Translations under genes and position numbers: made by a program
The notes under the pieces: generated by a model
Told to the model about the DNA's origin: nothing
Database searches by the model: none
Seen by the model: the letters and a program-made list of their open reading frames with translations, nothing else
Shown here: piece by piece, positions 17,504-28,549 of the stretch
Layout: each line of letters begins with the position of its first letter
How positions within the stretch are numbered: position 1 is the first letter of the stretch
Assembly (NCBI RefSeq): GCF_001551835.1
Contig: NZ_LODL01000005.1
Coordinates: 1 to 64,000 of the forward strand
DNA from: Dechloromonas denitrificans
GTDB lineage: Bacteria > Pseudomonadota > Gammaproteobacteria > Burkholderiales > Rhodocyclaceae
Length of the DNA: 64,000 nucleotides
Reading direction: 5' to 3'

Positions 17504-17600
17504 CGCCCGTTTTCGGCAGTCGACCGCAGGCATTCGGCATCACTGGCACCAAGCCGGTGCATCCCGGCCCGGCGATGCCTGAAATGGTGCTGTAAAGACA
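17504..17600 (+). other. Structured intergenic region (candidate RNA leader), includes repeat copy C
   Basis: Repeat copy C (17504-17538) shares CCGTTTTC and GACCGCAGGCAT with copy B. An outer inverted repeat CAGGCAT (17527-17533) / ATGCCTG (17575-17581) encloses an inner GCACC/GGTGC hairpin (about 17545-17560). The stretch is followed directly by an intrinsic terminator and, 56 bases beyond that, the Cache-CheW gene. It could be a cis-regulatory leader, a small RNA or simply the serB 3' untranslated region; no known riboswitch class is recognised. Confidence 0.45.
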
Positions 17601-17638
17601 CCGGAAACACCCTATCGACGGGTCTTTCCGGTTTTTTT
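17601..17638 (+). terminator. Rho-independent terminator between serB and Cache-CheW gene
   Basis: CCGGAAA (17601-17607) pairs with TTTCCGG (17625-17631), with an inner ACCC/GGGT stem, and seven T residues follow. It ends serB transcription or acts as an attenuator for the downstream gene. Confidence 0.85.
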
Positions 17639-17693
17639 CCATAGGCACATGCCTTGCTAGTATTCCAGACACATTGTGCGGCTGGAGCGGGGC

Positions 17694-20252
17694 ATGACGA
17701 AATACAAGGGCATCGAGGTCAAGGACAACGTGCGGGCGCTGTTGCCGCACATGCCGCTGATCGAGGAATACCGCGAAATGCTGCAGACGCTGCAGGCGGT
17801 TTGGGACAACCTCAACCTGCTCGGCCAGATGTCGGGCACCACGGCCGAGATCGGCCAGACCCGCGAAGCCTTCTCCAGCCTGACCGGCGAATTGCTGAAC
17901 AATCTCGCCGAGCGAACGCTGGCCAAACGCGAGCAGGAAATGAAGGCGAAGTCGCAGGTGGCGATCGACATCCTGATCCGCAACCTGTTCGAACGGACGG
18001 CCGATATCGGCTTCCTCAGCACCGACGACGTGATCCGCAGCTTCGCCGCCCAGCCCGGCGAGCCTTTTGCATTGCAGCAGCGCTTCCGCGAATACGTCCG
18101 CAAATATTCGGTGTACGAAGATGTCGTGCTGCTCTCGCCACAAGGCGAAATCCTGGTTCGCCTCGGGCCCGATGCTGGCAACACCAGCATCCGCGATAGC
18201 TGGGTACGTGAAGCGCTTACCACCCAGGCCGCCTATGTCGAGGCCTACGCCCATTCCGCCCTTTTCCCCGAGCGGCCACGCTCGCTGATCTACGCCTACC
18301 GGATCACCGCACCGAGCGGCGAGACGCTCGGCGTGCTGGCCCTTTGCTTCCGCTTTGCCGATGAAATGCAGCGCATCTTTGCCGAACTGTCGCAAGCCGA
18401 CGATCCGGGGGTGATTGCCCTGCTCGATGGCAAGGGACAGGTCATCGCCAGCAGCGACCGCTGGCAGATTCCGCTCGGCGCCGAACTGAACCTGCCTTCC
18501 AACCAACTGCAGCGCCTGCGCTTTGCCGGCCGCAGCTACCTCGCCTTTGCCAGCGACACCAAAGGCTACCAGGCCTACATGGGGCCCGGCTGGCGCGGTC
18601 TGGTGATGATGCCCGTCGCCCAGGCCTTCGAAGCCCAGACCGACAACCAGCTCGACGGTATCGCCCCCAGCCTGGTCGCCTCGGCCATTTCGGGCGGCCG
18701 CGCCTTTCCGGAAGCGCTGCAGGCCATTCCACGCCAGGCCGCGGCCATCCAGCGCGACCTGAGCCGGGCGGTATGGAATGGCACGGTGCGGCAGAGCGTT
18801 TCGTCGGCCTCGATCAATGCCAGCTTTTCCAAGATCCTGCTCTGGGAGATCAGCCGCGTCGGCATGAGCATGCGTGAGGTGTTCTCCAGTTCCATCGGCA
18901 ACCTGCAGGCCACGGTACTCTCCTCCGTGCTCGCCGACAGCCAGTTCCTCGCCGCGCTGGCCATCGACATCATGGACCGCAATCTCTACGAGCGCGCCAA
19001 CGACTGCCGCTGGTGGGCACTCGACGCAACGATTCGCCGGCTGATGGATACGGGCCCGGAAGCCGAACGCCAGTCAGGCCTGGAAACGGTGATCCGCTAC
19101 ATCAACAGCCTGTACACCGTTTACGACAACATCGTGCTCTTCGACACGACGGGTACGGTCAGCGCCGTTTCCAACCCAGCCTATGCCGAACTGGTCGGCA
19201 ATCGGCTCGACGAACCCTGGGTCGGATCATGCCTCGAACTGCGCGACAGCCAGTGCTACACGGTCTCCGGCTTCACACGCACCCGCCTCTATGCCTCGCG
19301 ACCGACCTATGTCTATCTGGCGGCACTGCGCTCGGCGGACGACAGTCGCGTCACCGGCGGCATCGCCATCGTCTTCGATGCCGAGCCACAGTTTGCCGCC
19401 ATGCTGCACGACTCGCTGCCGCGGGAAGCCAACGGCGAGGCCGTTGCCGACAGCTTTGCCGTCTTTGTCGATGGGCAATCGACGATCATCGCGTCGAGCA
19501 ACAGCGCCTATCGGATCGGCAGTAGCCTGGCGCTCCCCGACGAACTCCTGAATCCGCCGGCTGCCGGCTGCTCCCGACTGATCAACCTGAACGGCCAGGT
19601 GATGGCTGCCGGCGCCCGTCGCACATCGGGCTACCGCGAATATAAAGGCATCGAGGACGACTACCGCAACGAAGTAACTGCCGTTGTTTTCGTGCCGCTG
19701 GGTGAATACCGGCCGGAAGCCGGCCTGGGTAATGCCGGCGGCGAAGTCGCCAGCCGACGCTCAGTCATCCCCGTCGGGATTTCCAGCCGGGAAATCGCCA
19801 CCTTCCATCTTGCCGGCCACTGGCTCGGCCTGCCGGTCGGCGATGTCGTCGAAGCGATCGAAGCCAACGGTGCCGCCCGCCTGGCGAATGCGCCGAAGGA
19901 GATTTACGGCGCCCTGATCTATCGCAACGAATCGCTCCCCATCTACAACCTTCACGCCGCACTCGGCCTCAGCGAACCGGCCGGCGCCGAGAGCGGCCGC
20001 CAGATCGTGGTCGTGCGCGATGAAAACGGGGGCAATTTCGGGATCCTGGTCGATAGGCTGGGCGAGATTCTCGAAGTACCGAGTGCCGACATCGAAGACC
20101 TGTCCAACATCTATGTCGGCATCGCCTCGGTCCTCGCCTCGGTGGTCAAGACCACGCCGCAAAACGGTGGCGCCATGCTGGTCCTGCTCTCGGTCGGCAG
20201 CATGAGCCAGCATCTGCACGGCAAGCCGCTGCCGGCGGCACTGACCGACTAG
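17694..20252 (+). CDS. Soluble tandem Cache-like sensor fused to CheW
   Basis: 852 residues with no convincing transmembrane helix or signal peptide. A coiled-coil N-terminus (about 20-95) leads into a first Cache-like module (about 95-330), then a helical linker and a second, duplicated module (about 425-690). The repeats are visible as IRNLFERTADIGFL near 96 and DRNLYERANDCRWW near 428, each followed by a Y-(E/D)-(D/N)-(V/I)-V-L strand. A CheW domain (about 700-840, GRQIVVVRDENGGNFGILVDRLGEIL) ends the protein. It probably couples a cytosolic ligand to the chemotaxis kinase array. The ATG at 17694 has GGAGCGGGG upstream. It overlaps the convergent SulP gene by four bases. Confidence 0.8.
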   Translation: MTKYKGIEVKDNVRALLPHMPLIEEYREMLQTLQAVWDNLNLLGQMSGTTAEIGQTREAFSSLTGELLNNLAERTLAKREQEMKAKSQVAIDILIRNLFERTADIGFLSTDDVIRSFAAQPGEPFALQQRFREYVRKYSVYEDVVLLSPQGEILVRLGPDAGNTSIRDSWVREALTTQAAYVEAYAHSALFPERPRSLIYAYRITAPSGETLGVLALCFRFADEMQRIFAELSQADDPGVIALLDGKGQVIASSDRWQIPLGAELNLPSNQLQRLRFAGRSYLAFASDTKGYQAYMGPGWRGLVMMPVAQAFEAQTDNQLDGIAPSLVASAISGGRAFPEALQAIPRQAAAIQRDLSRAVWNGTVRQSVSSASINASFSKILLWEISRVGMSMREVFSSSIGNLQATVLSSVLADSQFLAALAIDIMDRNLYERANDCRWWALDATIRRLMDTGPEAERQSGLETVIRYINSLYTVYDNIVLFDTTGTVSAVSNPAYAELVGNRLDEPWVGSCLELRDSQCYTVSGFTRTRLYASRPTYVYLAALRSADDSRVTGGIAIVFDAEPQFAAMLHDSLPREANGEAVADSFAVFVDGQSTIIASSNSAYRIGSSLALPDELLNPPAAGCSRLINLNGQVMAAGARRTSGYREYKGIEDDYRNEVTAVVFVPLGEYRPEAGLGNAGGEVASRRSVIPVGISSREIATFHLAGHWLGLPVGDVVEAIEANGAARLANAPKEIYGALIYRNESLPIYNLHAALGLSEPAGAESGRQIVVVRDENGGNFGILVDRLGEILEVPSADIEDLSNIYVGIASVLASVVKTTPQNGGAMLVLLSVGSMSQHLHGKPLPAALTD

Positions 20253-21964
20253 GCGGGCGGCTGGCGCAACTGCTCGAAGGCCGCGTTGGCCGACAGGAAA
20301 ACCTGGCCGCTCAGGGATGACCACAACGCCGAGCGCTGCAGCCGGTCCTGAACCGGCCCCCGGACCTCGGCCAGGTGCAGCCGGATGCCCCGCTCGGCAA
20401 GGTCCTGATTGAGTTCGGCAAAGACCTCGACCGCCGTAGTATCCATCAGGTTGACGGCGCTCATCACCAGTACCAGATCGCGGGCTTCGCCGATCCGCTC
20501 GAGTTCTTGGTTGATCCGCATCTCGACTGCGCCGAGATTGCCGAAGAACAGGCGTTCATCGATCCGGACGAAAAGTACGCCGGGAATGGTCTCGACGGCG
20601 TAGCGTTCGACATTGCGGAAATGTTCGCTGCCCGGCAGCCGACCGACCACCGCGATGTGCGGCGTACTCACCCGGTAGAGCAAGGTCGCCATCGACAGCA
20701 CGATGCCCAGGCCGATGCCGGTTTCCAGGCCGAGCAGCAGCACCCCGCCCGCCGTGCCGAGCAAGGCCATGGCATCGGCACGGTCGTAGGCCCAGGCTTG
20801 GCGCAGCGCCTGGAGATCGATCATCGACCAGGCGGCCATCATGATGCTGGCGGCCAGCACGGCCAGCGGCAGGCGTTCGAACCAGTGCGCCGCGCCGGCC
20901 AGCACGCCGATCATCGCCAGCGCCGAGACCAGGCTGGCCAGCGGCGTCTGCGCCCCGGCCGCGACATTGATCGCCGAGCGCGACAAGCCGCCGCCGACCG
21001 GCATGCCGCCGTAGAAGGCAGCCACCACATTGGCGGCGCCCAGGCCGACCAGTTCGGCATTGGCATCGACCCGCTCGCGCCGCTTGATGGCCAGTGCCTG
21101 CGCCATCGTGATGCCCTGCACCATGCCGATCAGCGTCATCACGAAGGCCGGCACGATCAGCAGCTTGATCGACTCGTAACCGGGCAGGAAAAACTCGAAA
21201 CCGGGAATACCGGCCACCACCGCCCCGACCACGGCGACGCCGCGCGTCCGGTCGAGATCCAGCCAGACCACTGCCAGCGTGCCGAACAGCACGACAACCA
21301 GCGGCATCAGGCGCCCGATGAAGGCAGCCCGGGGCGCCCCCAGACCAAGCCGCCCGAGCAGGCCACCCAGCCCGTGGCGGGCGAAAGCCAGCGCGGCCAG
21401 CGCGAGCAGGCCGATCAGCACGGTCGGCCCATGACTGTCGGCCAGTTTGCCGAGCAGATCAACAACCAGTTCAGCGCTGCTGCGACCCTGCGGTGCGATA
21501 CCGAGCAGGTACTTCATCTGGCTGATGATGATCAGCACGGCCGAGCCGGAAATGAAGCCGCTGATCACCGGCCGGCTCAGCAATTGGGAAAGGAAGCCGA
21601 GGCGCAGTACACCGCAGGCGAGCAGCATGAGGCCGGAAAAGAGCGAGAGGACTGCCGCCAGCAGGATGTATTCGGCCGAACCGGGGGCGGCCAGCGGGCT
21701 GAGCACGGCGTAGGTCATGATTGCCGTGATCGCGACCGGCCCGACCGCCTGGACCATGCTGCTGCCGAGCAGCGCATAGGCGATCACCGGAAAGATGCTG
21801 ACGTACAACCCCATCTGTGGCGGCAGGCCGGCCAGCAAGGCGTAGGCCAGGCTTTGCGGAATGACCAGCACGGTGACGATCAGGCCGGCCGCCAGATCGG
21901 CCCCCAGTTTCTGCCTGGGGTAAGCGGCCAGCCAGCCAGGTAAGAAGCGGCGCAGCAAAGTCAT
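20249..21964 (-). CDS. SulP-family anion transporter with STAS domain
   Basis: About 571 residues. The SLC26/SulP membrane core (PQSLAYALLAGLPPQMGLYVSIFPVIAYALLGSS near 40-75, ten or more helices) is followed by a cytoplasmic STAS domain at about 440-555 (NLMDTTAVEVFAEL). Family substrates include sulfate, bicarbonate, nitrate and dicarboxylates; none can be assigned. The ATG at 21964 is preferred over an in-frame TTG at 21994. Confidence 0.9.
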   Translation of the reverse strand: MTLLRRFLPGWLAAYPRQKLGADLAAGLIVTVLVIPQSLAYALLAGLPPQMGLYVSIFPVIAYALLGSSMVQAVGPVAITAIMTYAVLSPLAAPGSAEYILLAAVLSLFSGLMLLACGVLRLGFLSQLLSRPVISGFISGSAVLIIISQMKYLLGIAPQGRSSAELVVDLLGKLADSHGPTVLIGLLALAALAFARHGLGGLLGRLGLGAPRAAFIGRLMPLVVVLFGTLAVVWLDLDRTRGVAVVGAVVAGIPGFEFFLPGYESIKLLIVPAFVMTLIGMVQGITMAQALAIKRRERVDANAELVGLGAANVVAAFYGGMPVGGGLSRSAINVAAGAQTPLASLVSALAMIGVLAGAAHWFERLPLAVLAASIMMAAWSMIDLQALRQAWAYDRADAMALLGTAGGVLLLGLETGIGLGIVLSMATLLYRVSTPHIAVVGRLPGSEHFRNVERYAVETIPGVLFVRIDERLFFGNLGAVEMRINQELERIGEARDLVLVMSAVNLMDTTAVEVFAELNQDLAERGIRLHLAEVRGPVQDRLQRSALWSSLSGQVFLSANAAFEQLRQPPA

Positions 21965-22062
21965 TGCTCGAAGGGAAGAGGTAAGGCCGGCCAACGGCAG
22001 GCAACCCCGGCAGTATCAGGGGCGCCGCTTCGGCGCGTCAATCAGCGCCGGGATAATGGCGA

Positions 22063-22458
22063 TTAATGCAGGTCGACCGCGTGCTGCTTGAGCAGGTCGA
22101 GCGGCACGATTTCCAGTGCCGCCTGATTAGTCGAATTTAGCGAAACCTGCGGTGCCTTGCCGGCCTTGCAGGCTTCCAACCAGCGCGCCGCGCACAGGCA
22201 CCAGCGCTGCCCCGGCTGCAGGCCGGGGAAATCGAATTCCGGGCGCGGCGTCGACAGGTCGTTGCCGCGCGCTTTGGAAAACGCAAGGAAGTCGGCGGTC
22301 AACACGACGCAAACCGTATGACTGCCGAAATCCTCTTCCGAGGTGTTGCAGCAGCCGTCGCGGAAGAATCCGGTCAGTGGCCGCTCGCTGCAGGTCAGCA
22401 GCGGCCCGCCCAGGACGTTGAGCTGGCTGCCGCGCCCCGGAAAATCGCGGGTTTTCAC
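22063..22458 (-). CDS. DUF2237 family protein
   Basis: 131-residue small protein with conserved GFFRDGCCNTSEEDFGSHTVC (about 30-50) and GQRWCLCAARWLEA (about 83-96) motifs typical of DUF2237. The several cysteines are notable beside Fe-S assembly genes. It starts with GTG, overlapping the iscX stop as GTGA, so it is translated as the last gene of the isc operon. Function unknown. Confidence 0.85.
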   Translation of the reverse strand: MKTRDFPGRGSQLNVLGGPLLTCSERPLTGFFRDGCCNTSEEDFGSHTVCVVLTADFLAFSKARGNDLSTPRPEFDFPGLQPGQRWCLCAARWLEACKAGKAPQVSLNSTNQAALEIVPLDLLKQHAVDLH

Positions 22459-22649
22459 GAAACCTCGTCGATCCAGGCTTGCTGGATGGCTTCGAGAATT
22501 TTCTCGCCGCAGTGCTTGGGGTCGTCGTTGAAACCGGGCAATGCCATCACCCAGTCGCGCAGATCGACGAAATTCAGTTTCAGCGGATCCTTGTCCGGAT
22601 GCGCCTCGCTCAGCTCAATGGCGATATCGTTGATGTCGGTCCATTTCAT
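22455..22649 (-). CDS. iscX: Fe-S assembly protein IscX
   Basis: 64-residue acidic protein, the usual IscX length. [22 protein letters not shown] and LRDWVMALPGFNDDP are its hallmarks. It binds IscS and iron and modulates sulfur transfer. It overlaps fdx and the DUF2237 gene by four bases each. Confidence 0.93.
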   Translation of the reverse strand: MKWTDINDIAIELSEAHPDKDPLKLNFVDLRDWVMALPGFNDDPKHCGEKILEAIQQAWIDEVS

Positions 22650-22990
22650 TTGCGGTGCCCTTCCTTCGCCATGTTGAGACTGTATTTCGGAATTTCGACG
22701 ACCAGCGGCGTCTTGCCGACAATCGCCTGGCAGCCCAGGCGGGAATTCGGCTCCAGGCCCCAGGCCTTGTCCAGCAGATCTTCCTCTTCCTCTTCGGCCG
22801 GTGTCAGCGAATTGAAGCCTTCACGGACGATGACGTGGCAGGTCGTGCAGGCACAGGACATTTCGCAGGCGTGATCGAGTTCGACCCCGTTTTCGAGCAA
22901 GGTCTCGCAGATGGACTTGCCCTCTTCCGCCTCGATGACGGCGCCGTCCGGGCAGTTTTCGACGTGCGGCAGGACGATCAGTTGCGTCAT
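22646..22990 (-). CDS. fdx: ISC-type [2Fe-2S] ferredoxin
   Basis: 114-residue adrenodoxin-type ferredoxin giving electrons to Fe-S cluster assembly. Cluster ligands are in [14 protein letters not shown] (about 42-55), with the fourth cysteine in LGCQAI near 88. The ATG overlaps the hscA stop. Confidence 0.95.
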   Translation of the reverse strand: MTQLIVLPHVENCPDGAVIEAEEGKSICETLLENGVELDHACEMSCACTTCHVIVREGFNSLTPAEEEEEDLLDKAWGLEPNSRLGCQAIVGKTPLVVEIPKYSLNMAKEGHRK

Positions 22991-24867
22991 GCTTCTTCTC
23001 CCATTTTGATGTCGTCGACCTTGCGGCCGGACAGCACTTTCTTGATGCTCTGGTCCATGCGGCGATGGGCAAAAGCCTGTGTCTCGTAGCCAAGGTCGTC
23101 CATCGCGATGTTGATCAGGCGCCGATTGTCGCCCTGCATCGTTTCAGCGAGCTTGGCAATCGTTTCCTTGATCTTGGCAGTTTCCGCCTCGTTCAGCAGA
23201 TGCGGGTCTTCCTTCATCGCTGCTTCGGTCGCCTCGATCATGCGCTGGGCCTCAACGATGGCTTCCTTCAGCGCGCGATTGATCGCGTCATCCTTGGCGT
23301 GCTCCATCGAATCCTTCAGCATGCCGGCGATCTCGTCGTCGGTCAGACCGTAGGACGGCTTGACGGTGACGCTCGCCTCGACGCCGGTGGTCTGTTCGCG
23401 GGCCGCGACCGACAGCAGGCCGTCGGCATCGACCTGGAAGGTGACGCGAATGCGCGCCGCCCCAGCCACCATCGGCGGAATGCCGCGCAACTCGAAGCTG
23501 GCCAGCGAACGGCAGTCGGAAACCAGTTCGCGCTCGCCCTGGACGACGTGGATCGTCATCGCCGTCTGGCCGTCCTTGAAAGTGGTGAATTCCTGGGCGC
23601 GAGCGGTCGGAATGGTCGAATTGCGCGGAATGACCTTCTCGGTCAGGCCGCCCATCGTTTCCAGGCCGAGCGACAGCGGGATGACGTCGAGCAGCAGCCA
23701 GTCGTCCTTGCCGGTCTTGTTGCCGACCAGCAGATTGGCCTGGGTAGCGGCGCCGAGGGCGACCACCTTGTCCGGATCGAGATTGGTCAGCGGTTCCTGG
23801 CGGAAGAAATCGCCGACCGCTTTCTGGATCTGCGGCATGCGCGTCGCGCCGCCGACCATGACGACGCCCTTGATGTCCTCGGCACGCAGGCCGGCATCGC
23901 GCAGCGCCTTCTTGACCGGTTGCAGGGTCTTCGAAATCAGGGTCTGGGTAATTTCGGCAAAGGTCGCCACATCCAGTTTCAGATCGACCATCTCGCCGGT
24001 GGACAGGCGGGCGGTAAGCGGCGCTTCCGGGTTGTTGGTCAGGAATTCCTTGGCCTCGCGGCAGCGCATCATCAGCAGGCGCCCATCTTCCGGCGACAGC
24101 GGCTGCGGCTTGGCCTGCTCGATGACCCAGCACAGGATGCGGTGATCGAAGTCATCGCCGCCGAGCGCGGAATCACCGCCGGTGGACATCACTTCGAAAA
24201 CGCCTTTGGTCAGTTTCAGGATGGAAATATCGAAGGTGCCGCCGCCGAGGTCGTAGACGGCATAAACGCCCTCCGCTGCATTATCCAGCCCGTAGGCGAT
24301 GGCCGCCGCAGTGGGTTCGTTGAGCAGGCGCAGCACATTGAGGCCGGCCAAGCGCGCTGCATCCTTGGTCGCCTGGCGCTGGGCATCGTCGAAGTAGGCC
24401 GGCACGGTGATCACGGCCCCGACCAGATCGCCGCCGAGGGCGGCTTCCGCCCTGCCCTTGAGGCTTTTCAGAATCTCGGCCGAAACTTCGACCGGACTCT
24501 TGATGCCGGCAATCGTGTTGACCTTGACCATGCCCGGCGCTTCGATGAAGTCATAGGGCATCGATTCGACGTGCGCAATGTCCTTCAGGCCGCGGCCCAT
24601 GAAGCGCTTGACCGAAATGATCGTATTGCGCGGGTCGACCGCCTGCTTGGTCTGCGCGTCATAGCCGACTTCGGTGCTGTTGTCGGCGTGATAGCGCACA
24701 ACGGACGGCAACAGCGGACGGCCATGCTCGTCGCTGAGGCAGATCGCAATGCCGCTGCGCACGGTGGCGACCAGCGAATTGGTAGTGCCGAGGTCGATAC
24801 CGATGGCGAGCTTGTGCTCATGGGGGGCGGCCGACTCTCCGGGCTCGGCGATTTGAAACAGGGCCAT
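22987..24867 (-). CDS. hscA: Fe-S assembly Hsp70 chaperone HscA
   Basis: 626-residue specialised DnaK. The ATPase signature [15 protein letters not shown] lies near 23-37, with [13 protein letters not shown] near 200 and the substrate-binding domain from about 390. It acts with HscB on IscU through the LPPVK motif to release clusters. It lies two bases after hscB. Confidence 0.96.
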   Translation of the reverse strand: MALFQIAEPGESAAPHEHKLAIGIDLGTTNSLVATVRSGIAICLSDEHGRPLLPSVVRYHADNSTEVGYDAQTKQAVDPRNTIISVKRFMGRGLKDIAHVESMPYDFIEAPGMVKVNTIAGIKSPVEVSAEILKSLKGRAEAALGGDLVGAVITVPAYFDDAQRQATKDAARLAGLNVLRLLNEPTAAAIAYGLDNAAEGVYAVYDLGGGTFDISILKLTKGVFEVMSTGGDSALGGDDFDHRILCWVIEQAKPQPLSPEDGRLLMMRCREAKEFLTNNPEAPLTARLSTGEMVDLKLDVATFAEITQTLISKTLQPVKKALRDAGLRAEDIKGVVMVGGATRMPQIQKAVGDFFRQEPLTNLDPDKVVALGAATQANLLVGNKTGKDDWLLLDVIPLSLGLETMGGLTEKVIPRNSTIPTARAQEFTTFKDGQTAMTIHVVQGERELVSDCRSLASFELRGIPPMVAGAARIRVTFQVDADGLLSVAAREQTTGVEASVTVKPSYGLTDDEIAGMLKDSMEHAKDDAINRALKEAIVEAQRMIEATEAAMKEDPHLLNEAETAKIKETIAKLAETMQGDNRRLINIAMDDLGYETQAFAHRRMDQSIKKVLSGRKVDDIKMGEEA

Positions 24868-24869
24868 TT

Positions 24870-25397
24870 TTATTCTTCCAGCGACGCCAGCGCGTCGTCG
24901 ATTTCGTGCAAAAGTTTTTCCAGGAACATCAGCCGGCGCACACAGTCGGTGGCCAGCGTCAAACTGCCAGCATCGTCCAGCAGTTCGGCGAGCTCCTGAT
25001 AGCGGGCGTTGATGTCGCCACGCAGGCGATTGTGCAAATGTTCGAGTTCGTGATGATCACCGCCATTGCGCGCATCCATCACCGCTTCGCGCCATTCCAT
25101 CTGCTCCATCAGGAAATCGGCCGGCATCGCGGTGTTGCTTTCCGCCTGGATGTCGTGTCCGTCCAGATGCAGCAGGTATTTGGCCCGCTCCAGCGGCTTC
25201 TTCAGCGTCAGGTAGGCTTCGTTGGCGTGCGTCGCCCACTGCATCGACAGCCGGCGCTCGGCTTCACCGGCATTGGCGAAGCGATCCGGGTGCACTTGCG
25301 CCTGAATGTCGCGATAACGGGAGTCAAGATCGGACAGATCGAGCCGGAAGGCCCGATCCAGTCCAAACAGCGTGAAATGGTCGGCGCGAAAATCCAT
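24870..25397 (-). CDS. hscB: Fe-S assembly co-chaperone HscB
   Basis: 175-residue J-domain protein. The N-terminal J-domain carries the HPD motif ([15 protein letters not shown], about residues 36-50), and a C-terminal three-helix region binds IscU. It stimulates HscA ATPase. It overlaps iscA by one base. Confidence 0.94.
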   Translation of the reverse strand: MDFRADHFTLFGLDRAFRLDLSDLDSRYRDIQAQVHPDRFANAGEAERRLSMQWATHANEAYLTLKKPLERAKYLLHLDGHDIQAESNTAMPADFLMEQMEWREAVMDARNGGDHHELEHLHNRLRGDINARYQELAELLDDAGSLTLATDCVRRLMFLEKLLHEIDDALASLEE

Positions 25398-25720
25398 CAG
25401 ACGTTAAAGGATTCGCCGCAACCGCACTGATCCTTGACGTTCGGATTATTGAACTTGAAGCCTTCGTTCAGGCCTTCACGAGCGAAATCGAGCTCCATCC
25501 CTTCCAGGTAAGGCATGCTCTTCGGATCAACGAAAACCTTGACGCCGTTGCTCTCGAAAACCAGATCCTCGGGACTCACCTCGTCGACAAATTCCAGCTT
25601 GTAGGCCATGCCGGAACAGCCGCTGGTCCGTACGCCGAGGCGCAGGCCGATGCCCTTGCCGCGCTTGGTCAGGTAATTGGCGACGTGCTTCGCCGCCTTG
25701 TCGCTCAAGGTGACAGCCAT
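25397..25720 (-). CDS. iscA: A-type Fe-S carrier IscA
   Basis: 107 residues with the three conserved cysteines of A-type carriers: GCSGMAYKL near residue 35 and CGCGESF near 99-101. It transfers iron or clusters to apoproteins. It is two bases downstream of iscU. Confidence 0.95.
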   Translation of the reverse strand: MAVTLSDKAAKHVANYLTKRGKGIGLRLGVRTSGCSGMAYKLEFVDEVSPEDLVFESNGVKVFVDPKSMPYLEGMELDFAREGLNEGFKFNNPNVKDQCGCGESFNV

Positions 25721-25722
25721 GC

Positions 25723-26106
25723 TTATTCTCCGTGCTTCTTCTTGTAATCGGCCACGGCCGCCTTGATAGCGTCCTCGGCCAGAATCGAACAGTGAATTTT
25801 AACCGGCGGCAGAGCCAGTTCTTCAGCGATTTCGGTGTTTTTGATCGACAGGGCCTGATCCACCGTCTTGCCCTTGACCCATTCGGTGACCAGCGACGAC
25901 GAGGCAATCGCCGAGCCGCAACCGTAGGTCTTGAACTTGGCATCCTCAATGACGCCGGCCTTGTTGACCTTGATCTGCAGCTTCATCACGTCGCCGCAGG
26001 CCGGCGCGCCGACCATGCCGGTACCGACGCCGTCGTCTTCCTTGCCGAAGGAACCGACGTTGCGCGGATTCTCATAGTGATCAATGACTTTTACGCTATA
26101 GCTCAT
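25723..26106 (-). CDS. iscU: Fe-S cluster scaffold IscU
   Basis: 127-residue scaffold on which [2Fe-2S] clusters are built. Cluster-ligand cysteines are in [18 protein letters not shown] and KIHCSIL, and the HscA-recognition motif LPPVK is present near 98-102. Confidence 0.97.
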   Translation of the reverse strand: MSYSVKVIDHYENPRNVGSFGKEDDGVGTGMVGAPACGDVMKLQIKVNKAGVIEDAKFKTYGCGSAIASSSLVTEWVKGKTVDQALSIKNTEIAEELALPPVKIHCSILAEDAIKAAVADYKKKHGE

Positions 26107-26149
26107 GTTAATTCTCCGTTAATTCAGGGGTATCTCTAGACCGTTGTTG

Positions 26150-27367
26150 TTAGTGTGCTGCCCACTGGACAGTACTCAGGTCGATGCCGTCCTTGTACAT
26201 TTCCCACAGCGGTGAAAGTTCGCGCAACTTGCCAACTTTCTTGTGCAACAGATTGATTGCATAGTCAACTTCCTCTTCCGTCGTGAAGCGACCGATGCTG
26301 AAACGGATGGAACTGTGGGCCAGCTCGTCATCGCGCCCCAAGGCCCGCAACACATAGGAAGGCTCCAGGCTAGCCGAGGTGCAAGCCGAGCCGGACGAAA
26401 CCGCCAGATCCTTGATCGCCATGATCATCGACTCGCCTTCAACGTAAGCGAAACTGATGTTCAGGTTGTGCGCCACGCGCTGCGTCAGGTCGCCATTGAC
26501 GAAGGTCGCCTCGATGTCCTGCAGCCCCTTCAGCAAGCGGTCGCGCAAGGCGCCGATGCGCTTGTTCTCTTCGGCCATTTCTTCCTTGGCCAGACGGAAA
26601 CATTCGCCCATACCGACGATCTGGTGGGTCGGCAGCGTGCCGGAGCGGAAACCGCGCTCATGACCGCCACCATGCATTTGCGCCTCGAGGCGAATACGCG
26701 GCTTGCGACGCACGTAGAGGGCGCCGATACCCTTCGGGCCATAGGTCTTGTGGGCGCAGAAGCTCATCAGGTCAACCTTGAGCTTGCTCAGGTCGATGTC
26801 AACCTTGCCAGTCGCCTGGGCCGCATCGACGTGGAAAATAATGCCCTTGTCGCGGCAGATTTCGCCCAGTTCGGCAATCGGCTGAATGACGCCGACTTCG
26901 TTATTGACGAACATCACCGAGACCAGCACGGTATCCGGCCGAATGGCGGCCTTGAAGACCTCCAGGTCGATCAGGCCGTTTTCCTTGACGTCGAGATAGG
27001 TCGCTTCGAAGCCCTGGCGTTCGAGTTCGCGCACCGGGTCGAGCACGGCCTTGTGCTCGGTCTTCACCGTGATGATGTGCTTGCCCTTGGTCGCGGCGTA
27101 GAAATTCGCAGCACCCTTGATGGCGAGATTGTTGGACTCGGTGGCACCGGAAGTCCAGACGATTTCCTTGGGGTCGGCATTGACCAGCGCGGCGACCTGC
27201 TCGCGCGCTTCCTCAACCGCGGCATCGGCGACCCAGCCGAAGCTGTGCGAACGCGAGGCCGGGTTGCCAAAATGCTCGCACAAGTAGGGAATCATTTTTT
27301 CCGCCACGCGCGGGTCGACCGGTGTCGTTGCCGAGTAATCCAGATAGATGGGGAGTTTCATCGTCAT
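26150..27367 (-). CDS. iscS: Cysteine desulfurase IscS
   Basis: About 405 residues, the IscS length. It is a PLP enzyme taking sulfur from cysteine for Fe-S clusters, thiolation and other pathways. Visible features: [14 protein letters not shown] start, PLP lysine in [11 protein letters not shown], and the persulfide cysteine loop [21 protein letters not shown] near 320-340. The C-terminal [21 protein letters not shown] tail that docks IscU is intact. ATG codons at 27367 and 27361 are both possible. The second desulfurase ends 19 bases upstream. Confidence 0.96.
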   Translation of the reverse strand: MTMKLPIYLDYSATTPVDPRVAEKMIPYLCEHFGNPASRSHSFGWVADAAVEEAREQVAALVNADPKEIVWTSGATESNNLAIKGAANFYAATKGKHIITVKTEHKAVLDPVRELERQGFEATYLDVKENGLIDLEVFKAAIRPDTVLVSVMFVNNEVGVIQPIAELGEICRDKGIIFHVDAAQATGKVDIDLSKLKVDLMSFCAHKTYGPKGIGALYVRRKPRIRLEAQMHGGGHERGFRSGTLPTHQIVGMGECFRLAKEEMAEENKRIGALRDRLLKGLQDIEATFVNGDLTQRVAHNLNISFAYVEGESMIMAIKDLAVSSGSACTSASLEPSYVLRALGRDDELAHSSIRFSIGRFTTEEEVDYAINLLHKKVGKLRELSPLWEMYKDGIDLSTVQWAAH

Positions 27368-27386
27368 TCTCGCTAAGTCGGGTTGT

Positions 27387-28544
<1,158 letters not shown>

Positions 28545-28549
28545 CGGGA

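Noticed and set aside
17504-17600. c-di-GMP riboswitch before the Cache-CheW gene
   Set aside because: The conserved GCAAA-type motifs of the GEMM class are absent; only a generic structured region is supported.
23065-24999. A 644-codon open frame antisense to hscA
   Set aside because: hscA is complete in the other direction and fits the isc operon; the antisense product has no recognisable family.
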